Assembly (NCBI GenBank): GCA_033725935.1
Contig: MU867062.1
Span: 1,054,001-1,118,000 of the forward strand
Length of the DNA stretch: 64,000 bases
DNA from: Cladorrhinum sp. PSN259
Taxonomy: Eukaryota; Ascomycota; Sordariomycetes; Sordariales; Podosporaceae
Direction of reading: 5' to 3'
The position numbers and the translations under genes are program-made. Every line of letters begins with the position of its first letter. The first letter of the stretch is position 1. The notes below the pieces were generated by a model, which saw nothing but the letters and a program-made list of their open reading frames with translations, did not search any database and had not been told where the DNA came from. Shown here one piece after another: positions 35,472 to 46,847 of the stretch.

Positions 35472-36068
35472 ATGCAACCATCACTCTGCCTCCTCATCCT
35501 CCTCCCAGTCCTGCCCAGACTAACCTCAAGCGCACCAACACCATCCCCAAATCCAGATCCCAATCCAGCAGGTCTAAAATCACTCAAAGCAGACCTCGGA
35601 AGAACCTCAGATTCATCAAACTCAGACGGCGACGACGACGGCAATGGTATCACCTCAATAAGCTCCTCCTCGTCCTCAGAATTCGCAGCAATCTCGACAG
35701 CGTTAACGACAACAAGCTGTTTTTCCCCTACTTCTTCCTCCCACAGAGTCAGACAAATGTGGGCCGAAGACTTGGGCAAAGCGAAAGAACTCGCGGAGGA
35801 TGCTTGCTCTGATGGAAAATTAGTGAGATCATCATCATCAGCGACGGCGGCGGCGGCGTACAAGCCGCGGGAGGAAAGACGGGTGTGTTTTCAGTTGAGC
35901 GGGGAGAAGAGGGTGGAGTTTAGAGTAAAGTTGGACTCTGCCGTGAAAAAAGTGAGCAAAAAGGGGAAGAAGCTGGACGGGATGGATTGTAGGTATAATT
36001 TGTGGAAGGCCGTGAGCGGGTGCGAGATGGGAGGGCGGAGGAGGGATGGGGGGTTTGAGTATTTGTGA
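35472..36068 (+). CDS. Small secreted protein of unknown function
   Basis: A single exon of 198 aa starts with a signal peptide, MQPSLCLLILLPVLPRLTSS, and continues with a Pro/Asn/Ser/Asp-rich stretch. The C-terminal 100 residues look folded: RQMWAEDLGKAKELAEDACS, ERRVCFQLSGEKRVEFRVKL and a cysteine pair in LDGMDCRYNLWKAVSGC. Four cysteines in this half could form two disulfides. Acidic and basic blocks alternate. It resembles the general style of fungal secreted effector-like or cell-surface proteins, but I do not recognise a family. No neighbour suggests a role. Confidence 0.65.
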   Translation: MQPSLCLLILLPVLPRLTSSAPTPSPNPDPNPAGLKSLKADLGRTSDSSNSDGDDDGNGITSISSSSSSEFAAISTALTTTSCFSPTSSSHRVRQMWAEDLGKAKELAEDACSDGKLVRSSSSATAAAAYKPREERRVCFQLSGEKRVEFRVKLDSAVKKVSKKGKKLDGMDCRYNLWKAVSGCEMGGRRRDGGFEYL

Positions 36069-36961
36069 GTATATCCTTTTTTTTGGTTTTGTTTTTTTGG
36101 TTTTGGTTTTGGTTTTGGTTTTTGATTTGATTTCGATTTTGCTGTGTCGTCTGGTTTATTGCTGGAAAAAGACGTGAAGCTAATGTGATTACATACAGAG
36201 CGGAGCCTAGTAAAGGACGGTGTGACGATGAAAAAGAAACGGACTAGATAATTAATGGTGTTGAGATTGTGGTTGGTGAAGTGAGAGCATGAAGAATGTC
36301 GGATGATATTGGATGATTCGGCGGTGTAAGAATTGATGGTTTGAGTTGTTGTTTACTGTGTAAAAATATGTACTTCTGAGACGGCATGTAACTGATATAA
36401 CGTATTTGATGTCTTCTTCTCCTGTTTGATTGTTTTTGGGATACCGAAGTTGGAGTTGATTAGACAATTGAGAAGGGGTCTGTGAAGGTTTCCATAGGTG
36501 TAGAGAAAATACTACCCTTTATTTCGTCGTTGCTGCTGCTGCTACTACTGCTGGGAGGTTCATCGTTGTAAATTGGGGAGAACTCGACGAGGGTATGTTG
36601 GGATGGACGGCACCTTGGCAATACTGAATCAGGAGGAGGGGAGGAAGGAAGAATAGGAAGGTTCCAAGCTAGCGAGAAATGACAAAACGACCACAGCTGA
36701 TAACCATACATTTATTTCCAGAAAAAAGTGCGACTGTCCCTGAATAAAAGTCCCAAATTGTGTATACAAAAAGGGATGGTTTTTCTTATTTTTGTCTATC
36801 ACCATATAATAAACCATGAGAATGAGAAAAGTGTTTAAATAAAACACGAAAACGCCATGAGTCATGATTTCTAAACCCGCCTTCCATATATCACACACGC
36901 ACAGTCTATGCTACGAGCTGTTATATCCATCCCTACCCGCTATAACATCCCCAAAAATTCT
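36069..36961. other. Convergent intergenic region with G/T-rich repeats
   Basis: Between the secreted protein (+) and glutamate 5-kinase (-). A GGTTTT-type array spans about 36077-36130 on the plus strand, followed by further T-rich sequence. It is imperfect, lies internally and is not a telomere. No gene. Confidence 0.5.
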
Positions 36962-38541
36962 TCATACTCCATTCAATCCAGTGACAACAGCCCCTTCAGG
37001 GCCCTTCTCCTCAACGAGATGAACCTCAACCTCCTTTGTTGGTGTTCCCACCCGGGGAGTCTGCGAAGCAACAATCTCCCTGACGGGCGTAGCAGGTCTG
37101 CTAACACCCGCAGAGCTAAAAAAGCTAATACTCTCCCTCGGCGCGACGTACTCGCTGTCCATGTACCCCAGCAGCTTCTCAATCTCCGAGCTCTGCTTGC
37201 CCTTGATCCTCGTGATCTCGACACTCGAGTAGTTAGTCAGCGCACGACCAACCTCCGTAGCGCTTCCTTCCCACAGTTTCCCGTCCTCACCTGGGGTGAG
37301 ACGCTTCTTTTCTACTACGCAGATGCGTACTGCTTCGTGTTGGGCAAAGACACCCTCCACGTCGACGACGCCGACGGGAAGAAGGCCAGCCTTCCTGACG
37401 AGAGCGTTGTATGCGCCCGCGTCGATGTAGAGGGTGCCGTGGGGGCGCAGACCGTAGAGAATCCAGAAATAGCGGTCCCGGACGGGCTGTGGCGATGGGA
37501 GGAAGCGTGTGTGGAGAGGGATCTTGAGGGATTTGCTTGCGTTGGCGCTGACTTGGGCGCGGATGAGGGCTTCGGGGTTTTGCTCCGAGTCAGATGCCTC
37601 GGGTGTTTGGTTGGCCTTTGTGGCGAGGGATGGAGGGGATCGGCTAGCCTGGATGTGCTTGACGATGTTGATGATGTTGCCTGGATTTGAGGAGCGGGTT
37701 ATGACGGTTGTTACACCGGCCGAGGTGGCAAGCCTGGCGGCGACAATCTTGGTGGACATGCCTCCTGTGCCGAGTGATGAGCCGGCGGATGAGACTGGCA
37801 ACAGGTTAGTAAGAGGATTCAGGGGTAAAATTGGGTGAACGACATACCATCTGCCACGAGTGACGAAATGTCCTCTACCACCTCGATGGGCTGGGCATCA
37901 GGATGGTGTCGAGGGTTCTTGTCGTAGAGACAGTCGACGTCTGTCATGAGGAAAAGCAGATCGGCATGGACCATGGCGGCCGTGACGGCAGAGAGTGTGT
38001 CGTTGTCACCAAACTTGATCTCGGATACTGCCAGAGTATCGTTCTCGTTGACAATGGGGATGACACCCATGTCCAAGAGCTCGGCAATAGTTCTCTGAGC
38101 ATTGAGATATCGTGACCGGTCAGCAATATCGTTTCTGGTCAGGAGAATCTGGGCGATGGGCTGTCGTAGATGGGTGAACAAGCTATCCCAGAGACTCATG
38201 AGTCTGCACTGGCCGATGGCTGCCAGAGCCTGCAGTTTTGAGAGATGCTTTGGTCTCTTTTCGACGTCCATTCGACGGAGGCCAACACCAATGGCTCCAG
38301 AGGAGACAATGATGACCTTGTGCCCATCTTTTCTCAGCTTGACGGCCGTCTCTACTATGAGGGTCAAGATGGAGAGGAGGGGTTCATGGCTCTTTTCATC
38401 GACGATGGAGCTGGTTCCTTTTTGGGAAGAGAAAAGTGGCGTGTTAGTGGGAGTGGTCGGGATCATGGAGGGGTTCATATAAAATTGACTCAAGAACTCA
38501 CCCAGCTTGATCACAACGCCAAGTGGACGAGGGCCCCTCAT
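36962..38541 (-). CDS. pro1: Glutamate 5-kinase with PUA domain
   Basis: Exons 38541-38502, 38417-37848 and 37794-36962 give 480 aa. The kinase domain (about 5-290) has VVIKLGTSSIV, KVIIVSSGAIGVGLRRM, ALAAIGQCRLM, IPIVNENDTLAVSEIKFGDN, LLFLMTDVDCLYDKNPR and GTGGMSTKIVAARLAT, all typical of the amino-acid kinase fold and of glutamate 5-kinase. A PUA domain follows at about 350-430 (GTLYIDAGAYNALVRKAGLL). The tail is Ser/Pro/Val-rich. The enzyme makes gamma-glutamyl phosphate, the first step of proline synthesis from glutamate, and is normally inhibited by proline. The start is the ATG of a short 40-nt exon. Confidence 0.97.
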
Positions 38542-39261
38542 GGTTGCTTTATTGGAATCGAAATCAGTAAAAATGAAGGGACATTGGATGTGGAATGATG
38601 AGTTATTACAGGAAAAAAAAAACAAAAAGAGAAATGAAATCGAACAGGAAAGAACAGCCTACATGAGTTTTCTACAGTCTCCATCATATAAAAAAAACCA
38701 CAAAAAACGTCCCAGTTCAAATGAGATGTGTCGTATTTTGTAAGCTCGGCAAATGCACGTCGCGCCGTGGTTGCGTCTGATGGGAGGACCCTGTCCCTCA
38801 CAGAAACCACAGTGTGCCTGTTTAATTGGCCCATCCGGTATCGGGAGGGGCAAATGGAAAAGCGCCCAAGGGCAGAATCACTCCGCCCTGTTACATACTG
38901 CGCCCTTCTACTGGGTCTCACCGCCTAACAAAATGGCGTATAGCCGCGTGTTTTGTCGCTGAAGTCATCCGCTCGCAGGGGAGCTCGGGCAAGCCGGGGC
39001 GCACAAAAATGTGGATTAGCTTGTCTTGGCAGCCTCCCGTCTCAGCCTGTCCCCCACTGTAAAGCTTGTGAATGGAATTCTTTACGCATATCGAGATCCC
39101 GTCGATCACACCAGCCAGTATCAAAATTCCAATTTGAACCACCATATCACGAACGAATAAGAAGTCCAGAAATCCCGCAGTTGTAATTTTAGAAATTGGA
39201 ACATAACAATCGATCCGGCTTGAAATTCCATTGAAGGATTAATAGCAGTAAAAACCTCCAA
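38542..39261. promoter_or_regulatory. Bidirectional region of glutamate 5-kinase and Atp23
   Basis: A 720-bp gap between divergent start codons that should carry both promoters. I name no specific site. Confidence 0.45.
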
Positions 39262-40142
39262 ATGACAAAAATGTCAACACCATCACCACCATCACAACCC
39301 TCCTCCTCCGAACCACCACAGTCTACCGCCCCGTCCCCATCATCACAACCCCCAGCCGCACCTAAATTTCTAGAAAACGATCCAGCCCGAACAGGCTACG
39401 ACCCTTCCCTAAAATGGTACTTCAACTACTTCAAGATCCTCACGGGACAAGTAACCCGCGAGGGAGTCGAACACTATCGCGAAGACCGATACAAAGCCAA
39501 CGAAGCCCGCGACTGCAAGAGATGTGAAGAGGACCGCGACTGGCTGTTTGCCAACTCACCCGTCGTGCGCTTTTTGCGAGACAAAGTAGAAGCTCTCAAC
39601 GGCGAGCTCAACGAGGAGAATGTAGTCTGCAGGAGGTGTCCGGGCAGAATCACAGAAGATGGCAGAGTGCTGCGCCAGAGCGGAGGGTTCTCTCCTGACC
39701 ACGGGATACTGCTTTGCGCCAACGAGATGCGAAACAGAGGACATTTGGAAGATACTTTGGCTCATGAGATGGTGCATGCTTGGGATCATTTGAGGTGGAA
39801 GGTTGATTGGATGGGTGGGAAGGACTTGAAGCATGCTGCTTGTACCGAGGTAAGACCGTCCCTTGTAACACCAACCAAGATGACTCGATGGCTGACATGA
39901 TTCTGTCAAAATAGATCCGCGCATCCATGCTCAGCGGCGAGTGCAGATGGACCAGAGAATCCATGACAAGAGGCAACTGGCACCTGACGCAACAATTTCA
40001 AAACTGCGTAAGGATGAGGGCGATCCAATCAGTAATGGCACGTCCAACCTGCCGAGATGATGTTCACGCAACAAAGGTGGTTAACGAAGTATGGGATTCG
40101 TGCTTCTCCGATAAACGACCGTTCGAGGAAGTATTCCGCTAA
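39262..40142 (+). CDS. atp23: Mitochondrial metalloprotease Atp23
   Basis: Exons 39262-39849 and 39915-40142 give 271 aa. The first 35 residues are Ser/Pro-rich. The zinc-protease motif HEMVH is at 168-172, inside LAHEMVHAWDH. Cysteine pairs typical of the family surround it: CKRCEEDRDW, VVCRRCPGRI and LLCANEM. Exon 2 adds IRASMLSGECRWTRE and a Cys-rich end. Atp23 sits in the intermembrane space, cleaves the Atp6 precursor where that applies and helps F1Fo-ATP synthase assembly. It also degrades proteins such as Ups1. An alternative start is Met4 (MSTPS). The strong TxxE/HExxH context makes the family call safe. Confidence 0.95.
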
Positions 40143-40529
40143 TAGACATCACCATCTTATCATATGACTTGTATTTGCGAAATGCCCTTGTATTATTTAT
40201 AATGAACAAAGTCTCCCCGATATCAACCAAAATTTGATTCAACGGGCCCAGGTCGAGAGAAATCTGCCTGGGATGCAAACATGAAGTATAACAACGATGA
40301 AAAATCCTTCCCGGCTCCGCTATGCAATGAGGGAAAAAAAGAGAAAAAAGTGAGGCAATCTCCAATCATCCACCCACATTCCCATGAAACCCCACTCCTG
40401 TACTCCAAGAACGCCTCTGGTACTTTGATCGTCACAACCCAAACAAGCCGCCCAAATTGGGCAAACAAAACATGAACATCAATCATCAAACTCGTGATGT
40501 CGTAGTCCGTCATGTCATACCAGTCAGGG
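40143..40529. other. Convergent intergenic region
   Basis: Holds the 3' untranslated regions of Atp23 and the Aurora kinase. No gene seen. Confidence 0.5.
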
Positions 40530-41980
40530 TCATTTACTGCTCCCACTGCTCAGCTTCTCCCTGTTGGACGCCCTCTCCCCCTTGACGCAGTGCTTGATGA
40601 TCCAAGGGTGAGTCTGGACGTCCTCAAGAGACAATCTCTTCTCGGGGTCAAGTACCAGAAGCTATTCAAATCAACAGTTAGCATTTTGTTTCTTAAAAAT
40701 TTTCCCGTGGAGAATAAAAAAACTTACCTTCTTAATCATATCCTTCGCCTCCTTACTAACCCACTCCGGAATCGTCATATCAGCCCTCGCGATCCTCTTT
40801 TGCGTCATGACGGGCGTATCCTCAAATGGCGCCTCCCCCACGAGAAACTCGTACGTCAAGACGCCCAAGCTCCACAGGTCAACCTTCTCATTGTACCAGT
40901 TATCCTTTGAGCCGGACTTGATCATCTCTGGCGGCAAGTAATCCAGCGTTCCGCAGAGCGTCTTGCGCCTGTTGTTGGGCGCGTGCACGCTCCACCCGAA
41001 GTCAGAAATCTTGATCTCGCCGTGGATACCCATGAGGATGTTCTCGGGCTTGATGTCGCGGTGTATCACGTGTTTCCTGTGCAGATACCGCAGAGCAGAA
41101 GCCATCTGCGCAATGTACTGGGCCGCCTTCCACTCCGGGAAACGCTGCTCGCGCTGCAGGTGCTTGTACAGCTCGCCCTTGCCCGCAAACTCCAGGATCA
41201 AAAAGATTCGTTTCGAGTCGTGGAAGTGGCCGTACAGCTTGAGAATGTTTGGGTGGCGCAAGTTGGACTGGATTTCAATCTCGCGGCGGACCTGCTTCTC
41301 CACTCCCGTGCCGTGCTGCAGCTCAGATTTGTACAGGACTTTGAGGGCGCAGATGAAGTTGGAGGAGCGTTCCTTGGCTAGGTAGACCCGACCGAACTTT
41401 CCTTTTCCTAGGGGACGGCCGATCTCGAACATGCCGAGGTGAAACTGTTTCGGCGTGATGGCTGCGTCTACGTATCCTGGGTTTCCGTCCTTATTGGAGG
41501 TGCTGCTGGATGAGGAGGTGCGGTCTGTTGATGCGAGAGCGAGATCATCTGAGGTGCGGGAGGAGAGTGAAGAAGATTTTTCTTTCTTGGGAGAGGTGTT
41601 TCCGCTGTTGTTTTCGACGTCCTTGGCGTTGCTGCTGGAAGTGGTGGGTTTGCTGGTTGAGGGAAGCGGCTTGCGCTGTGCGGCTTGCGAAGGGAGGGTT
41701 ACAGTGGCTTTAACGGTGTTGGTGTCTTGTGGTTGCAGGGCGACTTTGAAGAGATTTGGTCTGCTCGTGCTGTGGGAGAGTTGTGATGCCGAGGAGGCGG
41801 CGACCGTCTAGAGGAGATTGAGGGTCAGAGTCTGAATATTGCGGGATGAATTGAGCTTGGTGTGTCAATGCGCACCTTAGTCTTTGTATATGTGGTGGAA
41901 GTTCCAATCGTCTCAAACGGATCATTTTCGTCTTTTACCGACATCCGCTCGAAGCGGCTTTCTAATGCCCTTGTCGCCAT
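40530..41980 (-). CDS. ark1: Aurora protein kinase (Ipl1/Ark1)
   Basis: Exons 41980-41876, 41807-40728 and 40661-40530 give 438 aa. Residues 1-160 are Ser/Thr-rich and probably disordered. The kinase domain (about 160-415) has GRPLGKGKFGRVYLA, CALKVLYKSEL, VIHRDIKPENILM, ISDFGWSVHAP and the Aurora activation loop RRKTLCGTLDYLPPE. The end, VLDPEKRLSLEDVQTHPWI, closes the domain. This is the chromosomal passenger kinase that works with INCENP, Survivin and Borealin homologs to correct kinetochore attachment and control cytokinesis. Fungi usually have a single copy. It is divergent from Tip41. Confidence 0.97.
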
Positions 41981-42879
41981 TGTTGATGCTAATTCGTAGG
42001 TGAGCAGACGATATATAGGGGAAAACAGGTGCTGCGATTATGTTGCCGATGATCGACAAAGAAATTGAACAGGAATTGTATGGACAGCTGGGCGATTTTC
42101 GACAGTCAAAGCCTGTCTGTTGGATTGTCGCAATTGGATGATTGGAGGTTCAAGGATGGTGTGTGCAGCTTTGATGGGTATTATTTACCTAGGAACGGGG
42201 CCTTTGGTTGCTTAGCAACCGCTTCTGCCTGGGTCGGCTCTCCACTTCTAGGTTGCTTTGCCGCCAGCACCGACCAGTAAGTTGTAACCCTGTCAAAAAA
42301 CACCGCCTTGGTTTTCTTGATGAAATCTGGTTGATGTATCATGCCAGATGTCCGCCGTTTCAGATGTTTATGGGAAAATCGGAATGGGAGTTAGCATCGA
42401 CATATTTGGGCGTGATCAGATTCTTTTGTAACATTGCGGGCAGAGTCTAACAAATTGTCCCGCATTTGAGATCCAATGAGCTTATAACCGTTTACACGTG
42501 GAGTGCCATGATATGCCATCTGCAACCAAACCAAAACACAGTAACTTCTTCAACACTAGCGGACCCGAGATCACCAATCCAAGTGCCAGAGGACCCGGGA
42601 CTTGGCAGCCCGTTTTCCTGCTCCTCATCGGCATCGGGTCTGCCCCGCGTTGGCCCCGCGATCCGGAAACCCCACCAAATCTTTTCCAGACAATCGCATC
42701 TCCAAACTTAACGAACCAATACATGCGAAAGCAGACAACTGCATTTGAGCGCGATCGCTGCGCTATAATTTCTCGACCCAATATACATCAAGAATACCAT
42801 CACACAAATAAGTAAATCGCGACTTCGTCAACTATCGCAGCAGCCACCCTCCCAAACAACCATAACTCCAACCTTCACA
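41981..42879. promoter_or_regulatory. Bidirectional region of Aurora kinase and Tip41
   Basis: A 899-bp gap between two divergent starts. No motif is claimed. Open frames near 42466-42815 on both strands overlap and look like chance. Confidence 0.45.
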
Positions 42880-43844
42880 ATGTTACCACCACCACCATCA
42901 ACGACCTCCCCCTCACATTCCGCCTCTTCACCCTCCGCAACAAAAACCCACACCCAACAAAACTTCACAATCCAAACGACCAAGCTCCCGATCCTAAAAT
43001 CCGACCCAATCGACGCCCTCACCGCCCGGCTAGGGATCCCAATCCCCGAGATGATCTTCGGCGACAACCTTCTCCTCCTCAGACACACACCGTCAAACTG
43101 GTCCCTTTCATTTTCCGCAGAACCGGCCCTGGACCTCGTGGACAAAACCGGCTCGAGCGGGATGCTAAGGGTGGCCTACGCGAACGAGTGGAGCGCGACC
43201 CGCGAGAAAACGAGCGCGGGTATCAAGGAGGTCGTCAAGCCGTTTGACTGGAGTTATTCTACTACTTATAAGGGGACAGAGACGAGGGCAGCAAAAGATG
43301 GGAAGGGACTAGAGAAGGCTCCGAAGGGGGAGGAGATACCGCTCGAGCTGCTGAAGAGGAGGGATCCCATATTGTTCGCGGACGAGGTGGTGCTGTACGA
43401 GAGCGAGCTGGACGATAACGGGATAAGCGCGCTGACGGTGAAAGTGAGGGTGATGGAAGCGAGGATGCTGGTTCTGTGTCGGCTGTTTATGCGGCTCGAT
43501 AACGTGGTGGTTAGGGTGAGGGATACCAGGGTTTATGTGGATTTCGGGGAGGAGAAGGTGATTAGGGAGTGGACGGCCAGGGAGGATAAGTTTGAGAATG
43601 TGAAGAGGGTGAGTTTTTTTTCTTCATTCTTTTCTTTTTCTTTTTCTTTTTGCAAGTCATTGGGAACTAAACTCTGTATTGTGGATTGATGCTGGATGCT
43701 AATGGGTTGCTTATACAGAACCTCTACATGTCTGGTTTGATGCCTGACGCCATCACCATTGCGCTCAGAGACTCGAACCAGGTTGCTAACCTCTTACCGG
43801 TTGTTGAGCACGAGGTGGATAGCGTTTCTTTGAAGTCGGCATAA
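42880..43844 (+). CDS. tip41: Tip41-like regulator of PP2A/TOR signalling
   Basis: Exons 42880-43608 and 43719-43844 give 284 aa. After a Pro/Ser/Thr-rich start the conserved body begins at about 27: FTIQTTKLPILKSDPIDALT, IPEMIFGDNLLLLRH, MLRVAYANEWSATRE, VVKPFDWSYSTTYKG and DPILFADEVVLYESELDDNG. These are characteristic of Tip41/TIPRL. The last exon is NLYMSGLMPDAITIALRDSN plus a short tail. Tip41 binds PP2A-type phosphatases or their Tap42 partner and counters TORC1 signalling in yeast. The gene has a single intron with a T-rich 5' end. Confidence 0.95.
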
Positions 43845-44329
43845 CATTCAATCAGAAACAAAATTAGGAGCAAGGGATAGGTGAAGAAGAATCACAGTGG
43901 TAATTCAGCGTTGAGCTTGCAATTGCAAGAGAATAGCAGTAACAAACTAGGGACTACCATGATAGTACTCAAAGAATAATAATGATGACGATGAACGAAT
44001 ATACATTGCTCAGTAATCTCTGATTTGTGACTTTGGAGACGCAATTGGTGTCTGCCACCCACATCCCTTCAACCGCCTGTACTCCTTCCCAATGAGCCAA
44101 ACACCATGCCATGAACAGAAAATCCGTAGGTAATAACACGAGAACAACCTTTAAACCGCCCATATAAACAGTCCATCCAGAAAGCCCCGCTGATGCTAGA
44201 GCCGGCGCTCAATGCAAAATGCCCTGCAACCATGTATCCTGAGGGATCCCAACACGAACCCCCCCCCCCCCCCCCCCATGAAAAGTTATAGTACTAATTT
44301 CCATTCCATCCGAACGACTTAATAACCTC
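43845..44329. other. Convergent intergenic region with a long C-run
   Basis: Between the stops of Tip41 and the next minus-strand gene. A run of 19 C lies at 44259-44277. No gene. Confidence 0.5.
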
Positions 44330-46240
44330 TTATCGGGCGTCAGGCCCCAACGAGCTACTTCTGGGTTCGACCGTCTCGAACGTAAGCTCGTACTTATCCA
44401 CCTCCTTAAACTTCTTCGCCGCATTATGCAGCTCCTCGCCGAACTGCTCCAAGTGAAGTTGGCTCTCGTCAGCGTCATCGCCGTCAGCCATGGGCTCGTC
44501 TTCATCATCCACATTCTCATCGCCACTACCGACGACAATCTCCTCTCCATCGTTCTCCTTGTCTGAAACCCGCGAGCCGTACGTCCTGACCTTGGGATTT
44601 TTACCACTAGAGGGTACGACCGCCTTCTCCTTGCCCTTGCGGTTTGAAGATGCAGATTTAGATAGAGCTTGCTTCTGTTGCTTCTTCTTTGCTGCTGAGG
44701 CGGAGCGAGACTTGGACGCGACAGGGAGTTCCGAATTATCCACATCGTCTTCCGACTCGTCAATATCGAATGGATCGTCTGCCGTTCTCTTCTTTGCAAA
44801 CCTCTTGCTTCGTCGTTGAGGAAGTAGAGATGCAAGAACATCTGTGGTAGGCTTCGGTACAGGCGCGGGTGCCTTCTTCTTGGCTGCTGGCTTTGCCTTA
44901 TGGCTGGGGCGGTAATTTGGAGAGTGTGTAAGGGACGGAGGTGAAGAGATATTAGAGTCGAGATCATTGCCCAGCTCGGGTGTTTTGTGAACCCTTTGCG
45001 GTGGTGGTGGTCTGGCGACATATCTGCGCTGGGCGAGGGTGTCGATTGGTGGCCACGCGATCGGGCTTTCACCTTGAGATGCGCTGTCGCTCATTGGGGG
45101 AGCCATATCGGGGTCGTCCTGACCTGGCGTGGAGGGGCGGTCCTGGTCAAGCCAGCGCTTAATCGGTGGAGAGGATAACGGAGACGATACAGGAGGCTGG
45201 TTATCCTCCTCGATAGACTCAATAACCTCCTCCGGGGATGCGTCCTCTGCTTCCTCAAGATCACGCTCAACTTCCACAGCAGCTCGCTTTTCTCGGCCAA
45301 CCTCATGAGCTTCTAATGATTTTCTCTTCCGCGAAGGCTGTGTTGGAGACTCAAGCGTGGTAGTTGCAGCATCGCGCGACCTTCTACTGCGTCTTCTTGT
45401 GTCGACTGGGGTGGACTCGCCGTCGGGGCCTGAATCTTCATCGTCTCTATCACCCAAGATTTCGGCGTTGCGAGAAGCTTGTGAACCCCGCGATGCGGAT
45501 CTGTAGGAGCGATCTTTTCTGGCCGTCCCTAAAATACTTGGCTCTCTTGCGCGGCGCTTAAATCCACGAAAGTTGAGAGTGGTACTGATGCTAGGAGTCA
45601 TCTGCCCCCTACTGCTCGGTCGGATTGGTGCATCATCTCTCCCAGCGACGCTCGACTGCCTAGGTCGGCGCTTGAACGCAGCGATGTTAAACGACGATGT
45701 GTCGGTCGATCTTGTGTGTCCATCTCTTGTGTCGTCGATCGCATGCTCCGCATCGTCTAAACTGTCGTCCAAATTGCCGAAAACATCGTCATCCAGATCA
45801 AGCCCCGACACCTCTGTAAGTCTTGGTGGTCGATGTGCATCGGTCATTGTGACTGAATCTCTGCGACTGTGCTCAATATCTGGGCTCTCATTTGGCTGAA
45901 TTGCTGAAGTTGAAGTTATGTTTTCTAGCCGATCCATTGCGTCGTCTCGTCTCTTCCTGGCATGCTCCAAAGCCTTGTTCTGCTGCGAGTTCAGATTTAC
46001 ATCAACATCGGCTTGTGACCTTCTCGTGGCAACGCGCTGCTTTCTGAGTTCCTTCTCACGGTCGCTGACATCGTAGGGATCGCTGAGAGCGTCAGGCGGT
46101 AGCGTTGATTGTGTGAGGTTTGGCTTAGTCACGAGCGGCGGCGATGGAGAGGAATGATGATGTTCAATAGGTTTGGTTGCTGCTGGGGCTTCGGATCGCG
46201 ACGCACCAGGACGCGATCGCTTCGGCCGAGGACGAGGCAT
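44330..46240 (-). CDS. Long disordered, probably nuclear protein of unknown function
   Basis: A single exon of 636 aa starts MPRPRPKRSRPGASRSEA. Almost the whole protein is low complexity: basic patches (RRRSRRSRD, RKRKSLEAHEV, SKRFAKKRT) alternate with acidic runs and Ser/Pro clusters. Repeated elements FKRRPRQSS and FKRRAREPS lie about 40 residues apart. The end looks more ordered: LEQFGEELHNAAKKFKEVDK then YELTFETVEP. Basic patches suggest a nuclear location and possible DNA or chromatin binding, but no known domain is visible and I cannot assign a family. The coding status is supported by length, a good start and a lack of introns. Confidence 0.8.
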   Translation of the reverse strand: MPRPRPKRSRPGASRSEAPAATKPIEHHHSSPSPPLVTKPNLTQSTLPPDALSDPYDVSDREKELRKQRVATRRSQADVDVNLNSQQNKALEHARKRRDDAMDRLENITSTSAIQPNESPDIEHSRRDSVTMTDAHRPPRLTEVSGLDLDDDVFGNLDDSLDDAEHAIDDTRDGHTRSTDTSSFNIAAFKRRPRQSSVAGRDDAPIRPSSRGQMTPSISTTLNFRGFKRRAREPSILGTARKDRSYRSASRGSQASRNAEILGDRDDEDSGPDGESTPVDTRRRSRRSRDAATTTLESPTQPSRKRKSLEAHEVGREKRAAVEVERDLEEAEDASPEEVIESIEEDNQPPVSSPLSSPPIKRWLDQDRPSTPGQDDPDMAPPMSDSASQGESPIAWPPIDTLAQRRYVARPPPPQRVHKTPELGNDLDSNISSPPSLTHSPNYRPSHKAKPAAKKKAPAPVPKPTTDVLASLLPQRRSKRFAKKRTADDPFDIDESEDDVDNSELPVASKSRSASAAKKKQQKQALSKSASSNRKGKEKAVVPSSGKNPKVRTYGSRVSDKENDGEEIVVGSGDENVDDEDEPMADGDDADESQLHLEQFGEELHNAAKKFKEVDKYELTFETVEPRSSSLGPDAR

Positions 46241-46847
46241 TGTGAATTATGTTGTGGGGTTCTGCCTCCAAAGGCTGAACAAAACGGTGGTTTGAAAGAG
46301 ACTCGAGTCTAGATGTTGAAATAGTTCAAATGCGCAACAGGGGTGGTGGGTATGTGAACGGTGCTGTCTCTCGATATTTCGTCCCGAGATTATTTGATGT
46401 GGGACAAAAACGCGTGTCCCAGCAATGCGCACAACAAACGAGCTCCCGCTGAAGGACGCGTGCTGGGATGACCGCGGGGCGATCAGGTGGTCCAAGCTTT
46501 TGCTCTGCAGGACAATGAATTCGAGATGGTAATTACAAGATGGTATTGTAAATGAACATTGGGAATTGGAGAATCGTAGTTGCTTGCATCTGTATTCAAG
46601 TTTATCCTCGGCCCTCTGTCCAAAGTTAACGACAATACCTTACACTTCAGGCATCCAATTCCAGAATGGCTGCATATTTGAGAGCTGCTACCTCCGCATG
46701 CAAAGGTTAAACAGTCATCCTGGAAATACATGCCCTAGGTATTCCCTGACGCAACTAGTAAACACTATTTACCACCAATGTCATGACAGTTGACTATCGG
46801 CAACGACGGAGATCCGTGATTATTTCATATCTTGAGGGCGTTCAGAC
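46241..46847. promoter_or_regulatory. Bidirectional intergenic region
   Basis: Lies between the divergent disordered nuclear-type protein gene and the hydrolase gene. No specific site is claimed. Confidence 0.4.

Noticed and set aside
36077..36130. GGTTTT-type array resembling a telomere repeat
   Set aside because: The unit is irregular, differs from the fungal TTAGGG repeat and lies between two ordinary genes.
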